35,544 nt of DNA. Origin: Zancudomyces culisetae (Eukaryota; Kickxellomycota; Harpellomycetes; Harpellales; Legeriomycetaceae). Shown piece after piece: positions 32,401-35,544 of this stretch. How positions within the stretch are numbered: the stretch's first letter is position 1; each line of letters begins with the position of its first letter. The position numbers were made by a program, and so were the translations under genes. The DNA lies in assembly GCA_001969505.1 (NCBI GenBank), contig LSSK01000616.1, forward strand, positions 1 through 35,544, written 5' to 3'. Under the pieces are notes generated by a model that saw only the letters and a list, made by a program, of their open reading frames with translations, ran no database searches and was not told where the DNA came from.

Positions 32401-32565
32401 CAGAACGCTCCGTTGGCCGTTAATATTCCTATACGCACCATCAACCCCATTGTTGAGCGTATAGAGGCTGGTAAATTCACCCTTGGTATGTTTGATGATG
32501 CTTTTAAGGAAGTTTTGAATAATTTGTACAACAATACATATTATGTCATGTTGAAGACTCTTTAA
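29422..32565 (+). CDS. Seven-transmembrane protein with C-terminal RGS domain, copy 1
   Basis: A 1047-residue membrane protein. It opens with a signal-peptide-like segment (MSSISIKFLTSCLILLNNIL, then VDSA) and has seven hydrophobic helices near residues 80-104, 118-146, 149-176, 326-350, 364-390, 397-420 and 427-453. The C-terminus carries an RGS domain, which speeds GTP hydrolysis on G-alpha subunits: FESLLAYPAGIVRLEKAANE with CPENVVFL (about 635-665), then YRKFIMQNAPLAVNI and FDDAFKEVLNNLYNNTYY (about 985-1044). The Glu-Asn pair, the Asn of VNI and the Asp of FDDA match residues that contact G-alpha in RGS4. Between the two halves lies a low-complexity insert (about 680-930) rich in Asn, Ser and Thr. 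The layout recalls fungal GprK and plant AtRGS1 receptors, inferred from architecture. Ligand unknown. Single exon, ATG at 29422. A paralogue faces it across 222 bases. Confidence 0.87.
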   Translation: MSSISIKFLTSCLILLNNILLVDSAWHCGSSQLDKRQLQQAQYLQRSSNNNNSNYNSNNDIQVSDAEYERLVSQYHSQFTTKAIVWAVILFLYTVFILVSVYFYFRKTRKLPTFRFDSAPLLLLVVITSYIQVIYTVFQEIFIVVFPCYLRLWIAVPTFVLFTTALLFRLIRFALKVRSMHYKNVISDIFAILEHDPNARTHIISTYFLNDPNNTKTTKNNSNSNSNNNRRNPNSNTQHIPNDSNSNLNFNFNSPTSKSQPQSQSRPASHHPVVAQFDQISFFSRFFRFLTDKRICSSTVENAKDEFIYRLNTTNKLLRMIKTRNYLVALAIYTVIIMGISIILLKTSAYTFGASNFFCPLKIDWSIVPFIATIFITVFLLLQLVYSYRHFRDAYGVFAEMVASLVIMVVFYSSQIAYNHYISYNVALLMTGHVLTLPIYFIQHYFMVVVPTLKASQIDRLRSSSESFTAISTAYNDPNSNSNPNFDSNATAKDHAQSGTFGSIKHVFTSFLAHLFSSGSNFSSSKSQPTQTTLCGSKVQETTSPLPTNKNIHQNKTDTSLFNKSKSNANRHTISNSNSNNNTSTTFKNNPKKDRYKSFINNQLSNKFPHTSKSKSNKHKSNSNALTNSSRREQFESLLAYPAGIVRLEKAANETFCPENVVFLKDYQLLKYRVCSIIIDQTSKRENGDENDDEYDDDDSDNNSYRCSRSHNSSRNNSRNNSNNNSNNNSHTDIGENTSNLGGNISTIQAANSSLPLNSLDLTISTPPFISTSLPTPSPAQNQTTFTGITNTNTNTTSTTTTTNTSPNQKAPSNLPKNNTSQQHEKSELYNDNSNSNSSNINNNVDSQLKHKHQQLLLSSQTAVTKTTPTTALPVFQKRNELGLLVSPLSSITSSAAPSTPSTPSAPASVFTTNTSAADDAPDIPDFEALIAGDLVHPLPLTIPETVYRMGLMLELYILNEADGISEKQSPRLSPVPKLLVREYISFYRKFIMQNAPLAVNIPIRTINPIVERIEAGKFTLGMFDDAFKEVLNNLYNNTYYVMLKTL

Positions 32566-32787
32566 TTTATTTACTTTTACTTTTAATTTTACTTTTACTT
32601 TTACTTTTATTGATATACATTTATGATTTATTTTTACCTAGATTTTTATTTACACTAATCTCTTCACATTAACTCCTATTAGCGATCGAAAAAAATAAAG
32701 TAAAAAAAACAAACCTTCTCTCTCTCTCTCCCCAATTGCTTTCTTTTTGCTAATGAATATTTTTAAAAATTTTGAATAAAATCTAGT
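32566..32787. other. Convergent 3' region of the two RGS genes
   Basis: The 222 bases hold both 3' ends. They include a TTTTAC/TTTTAA repeat (32571-32609) and a CT repeat (32717-32730). Each transcript probably ends here; no hairpin-type terminator is expected in yeast. Confidence 0.6.
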
Positions 32788-35056
32788 TCACAACCTTTTC
32801 AACATTATACTAAAAGTATTGATATACAACGAATTAAGTACTTCATCAAGTACCATATCAAACACTCCCAATGTAAGCACTTGCTGTTCAAATGCCCGGG
32901 TAATCGGATCCACAAAACTAGCCGAAATGTTTATCGCCAGTACCGAATCCTGCATAATAAACTTTTTGTAAAACCGCAAATAATCATGCCGCAAAATGGT
33001 TGACAGTGTTGTTTGACTGGGTGGTGTTGTTGACCGCTCAATAATTCCATCTTTACTCTCGTTGATAATGTATAGATCCAGCATCAACCCCATATGGTAT
33101 ACCGTCTCTGGAATGCTGAGTGGTAGTGGATGCACAATATCTCCACTTATGATCTCGTTTAATCCAAATCCGTAATCTTCGTCTTGAAGCACTACGTCTA
33201 TACTACATATATCTTTGTCTTGTATGTTTTCCGCACTGCTATTTACATCCTTGGTGTAATTAATACTACTTGGACTTTCCTTGTTGCTGCTTTCTTGATT
33301 GCTACTATTACTCTGAATATCATTCCTTCCTTCCTTCTCACTTACTCCCTCCTTCTCTCCCACCTCTATATGATTAGTGTCTTTTTTCTTATTTATATCT
33401 TTGTGACTATTTGATAAATCTCTGGAAGTGGCACCTCTCCTGGCTCTTTTAAATAGCAAATAACTCCTACTTTTGTTTTTAAGTGCCATTCCTACACCTG
33501 CACCTACGCCTGCACCTGCACTTCTCTCCCCCTTTTCCTTAGCTTCCCTCTTTATCCGTTCACTTTTTTTTGTTAATATCAGCGCTACTACTACTCTCAA
33601 TAATATCACGTATACTGTTGCTACCACTATTATAGTCGCTATCATCATCACTCTCCAGATCTTTATACAGCCTATCTGCTTCCTCTAATATCACACTACA
33701 CACTCTGTGCTTTAATAGCTGGTATTCTATCAAAAATTCAATGTTTTCCGGACAGAACGTTTGATTGGCCGCCTCTCGAATCCGATGAATCCCCTCTGGG
33801 TATCCCAACAAACTTTCAAACTGTTCACGGCGTGTTGATTTCTTGAAACTTTTCCTCTTTTGTACAGCTAGAAAAGTACCACCTGTTGCCGCCTTTTGAT
33901 CTTGTCTTTTTTGCCACTCCTGTTCACGCTTTTCAACCACATTTGTTATATATCCATTATTATACTCTTCCTCGTCGTCTTCAATATTATCCCTTCGCTT
34001 TATCCTCAGTATTCTCCGTACATAATCCACTACCCTACTATTATTGCTGCCTCTAACTATCACCTTTTTAATTAATACTTTGATCCTGTAGATTGGCGGA
34101 ATCGCCACCAAATAATAATGCTGAATTATAATGAGCGGAATAAAAAACACGTTGGATGTCATCGCCTCTTTTGTCTCCATATCTACTGCCTTCATATACA
34201 CCGTCATTGTCAATATAAATACTATCGATAAAACAGTTGTTACTATCACCTCCTTTCTGATTCCATACGCATCTTTAACTCTCAAACTCGTCATAACAAC
34301 CGAAACTCTGAATACCACCATCCCAAGTATAATACATTGATACACCAAATTCACAGTGTTTAGGCTCTGTAAACAATATCTTTTACCATTAATAATCGTA
34401 TATAAATCAGATCCAGGAATAAGCACTGACGCTAAAATCAAAATTGCTACCAAAAGTATCACTGTCACCACAAATATCGTATTGAGCTTTGCCATCAGGT
34501 ATCTGTTGATGCTGATCCTATATCCAAGCTCCTCCTTGGCTTCGATTGTGCTTTTTGGGTACGGTTTGTTGACCAAGTACCTTAAAAATCGCCACCCATC
34601 ACCTTTTTTTGCTGTCGGAACCCTGCTGTAGAGCTTCCCGATATCTATATAGCTCACTTGCATAAATACCTTTGTACGCAACAAATCGTGTTTGTAATAC
34701 ATTGCTCTATACGTCAGTATAAATGACAACTCTCTAAATAAAACCGAAACAAAGTATATAACCATTGTCGGGTAGTACACCCTCTCTGTCAAGTTACAAT
34801 CTGAGTGTGGATATAATATTTCGTTTACTATTGTATACACCAGTCCTACCAACCCCAATACTATTGTCACCGTTGTCATCAACTTTTTGTTTAGCCCATA
34901 TTTCTTTTGGTTATCCGTATGTAAATAATAGTATACTGATGTTGAGAAATAAAATGACAAGAGAAGTATTGATACAATTATCCAGGCTATCAGTTTTGGC
35001 GTTTTTTTATGATTATATACGCTTTCTATACTATCCCCATCCCTATTCATACCCAT
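32788..35056 (-). CDS. Seven-transmembrane RGS protein, copy 2, with a frame break
   Basis: Paralogue of the facing gene. The first part (33560-35056, ATG at 35056; the open frame also reaches a GTG at 35074) has seven hydrophobic helices near residues 22-45, 59-81, 94-115, 192-214, 232-254, 265-285 and 294-315, then the first RGS half (REQFESLLGYPEGIHRIREA, CPENIEFL) and an acidic Ser-rich stretch. It stops at 33560 after an A8 run. The rest (GDIVHPLPLSIPETVYHMGL, YKKFIMQDSVLAINI, FDMVLDEVLNSLYINTF) continues in the +1 frame to a stop at 32788. One base fewer in the A8 run (33564-33571) would make a single frame of 755 codons. It could be a sequencing or assembly error, a real mutation, slippage, or an intron (candidate GTATAC...GTGCAG, 101 bases, in phase but with a purine-rich 3' side). 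It has no N-terminal signal peptide, unlike copy 1. Confidence 0.82.
33564..33571 (-). other. A8 run where the reading frame breaks
   Basis: On the minus strand the frame reads GAT ATT AAC AAA AAA AAG TGA. Removing one A gives AAC AAA AAA AGT GAA, which continues into the frame holding the second half of the RGS domain. Homopolymers of this length are common error and slippage sites. Confidence 0.7.
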
Positions 35057-35544
35057 GTTGCAGATCAGTTTCACGTCGCTTTACCTATATGTTTGTTTCT
35101 AATATAACTGTATTTCAATTCTTCTTCCTCCTTCTCTTTTTTTAATTTGTGTGTGTGCTTTTTAAAATTTTGTAAACAAAATACACTACTTGAGAACTGG
35201 GTCTTGTTTTATGTCTATTTTTCAACTCTATTATGTGAATACCATTTCCATACTAATTTATATTATGTATTTACGTAGTATCACCTCCATCCTGATCACT
35301 TTCCCGTTATTTTTTTTTTTGGGTGTAATCCAGTATTTTTATTTTTTCATGTTTTCTCCATCCTTCCTCTTTTTAAAATAAATAAACATCATTATCGTTT
35401 TTATCATGATCAACCATCAGGCACATTTTTTTGTTTTTTTTAATTTATATATTTTTAATTTTGAATATTTAAAAAATAAATAACATCATTGACTACTATT
35501 CAAAAATTACCAATCCAATAAACTTATAGGATGGGAAAATATAA
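35057..35544. other. Upstream region of RGS copy 2
   Basis: About 490 bases of T-rich DNA to the window edge that must include the promoter of the minus-strand RGS gene. No gene is supported. Confidence 0.55.

Noticed and set aside
32788-33651. RGS copy 2 second half as a separate 287-residue gene
   Set aside because: Its hydrophobic start is the out-of-frame reading of the acidic Asp/Ser tract of the upstream frame, and it holds only half of an RGS domain that the paralogue has in one piece.

Overview
This window reads as nuclear DNA of an ascomycete yeast, most likely a member of Saccharomycotina. The supporting signs are AT-rich intergenic DNA full of simple repeats, fungal-specific genes (an Ssb-type Hsp70, the nucleoporin Pom152, a Tim50 with yeast features, Sdh6), and short spliceosomal introns of about 70 to 230 bases. 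At least one gene (the epsin) has four introns, which is many for a budding yeast and hints at an early-branching or intron-retaining lineage. CUG seems to be read as leucine (a CTG codon sits at a conserved Leu of Tim50). I cannot name the species. I saw no tRNA, rRNA, CRISPR array, transposon or virus.

Left end (1-4604): a spliced minus-strand gene of unknown function (502-1223, three exons) that is not visible as one open frame, followed downstream by a possible extra 3' exon (172-475). Then come about 3.4 kb with no convincing gene. Next is ATG2 (4605-10169, +), the autophagy lipid-transfer protein.

Middle (10.2-21.2 kb): TIM50 (+) converges on the small LYR-family gene SDH6 (-). Then, all on the minus strand, come an ENT3-like epsin in five exons, MIC60 in two exons (the first encodes the start of the mitochondrial presequence), and SSB1. 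TIM50, SDH6 and MIC60 are all mitochondrial (protein import, complex II assembly, cristae junctions), but nothing shows that they are co-regulated.

Right end (21.2-35.5 kb): SSB1 and POM152 are divergent, separated by about 2 kb rich in A(n)T(n) palindromes. POM152 has an extreme purine-to-pyrimidine switch along its coding strand. The window ends with two paralogous, tail-to-tail genes for seven-transmembrane proteins with a C-terminal RGS domain. In both, the RGS domain is interrupted at the same place by a long low-complexity insert. The second copy carries a one-base frame break at an A8 run.

Several start codons need care. The longest open frames of ATG2, POM152 and the second RGS gene begin at GTG, and the supported starts are ATGs a few codons inside. 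MIC60 and the epsin take their starts from upstream exons.
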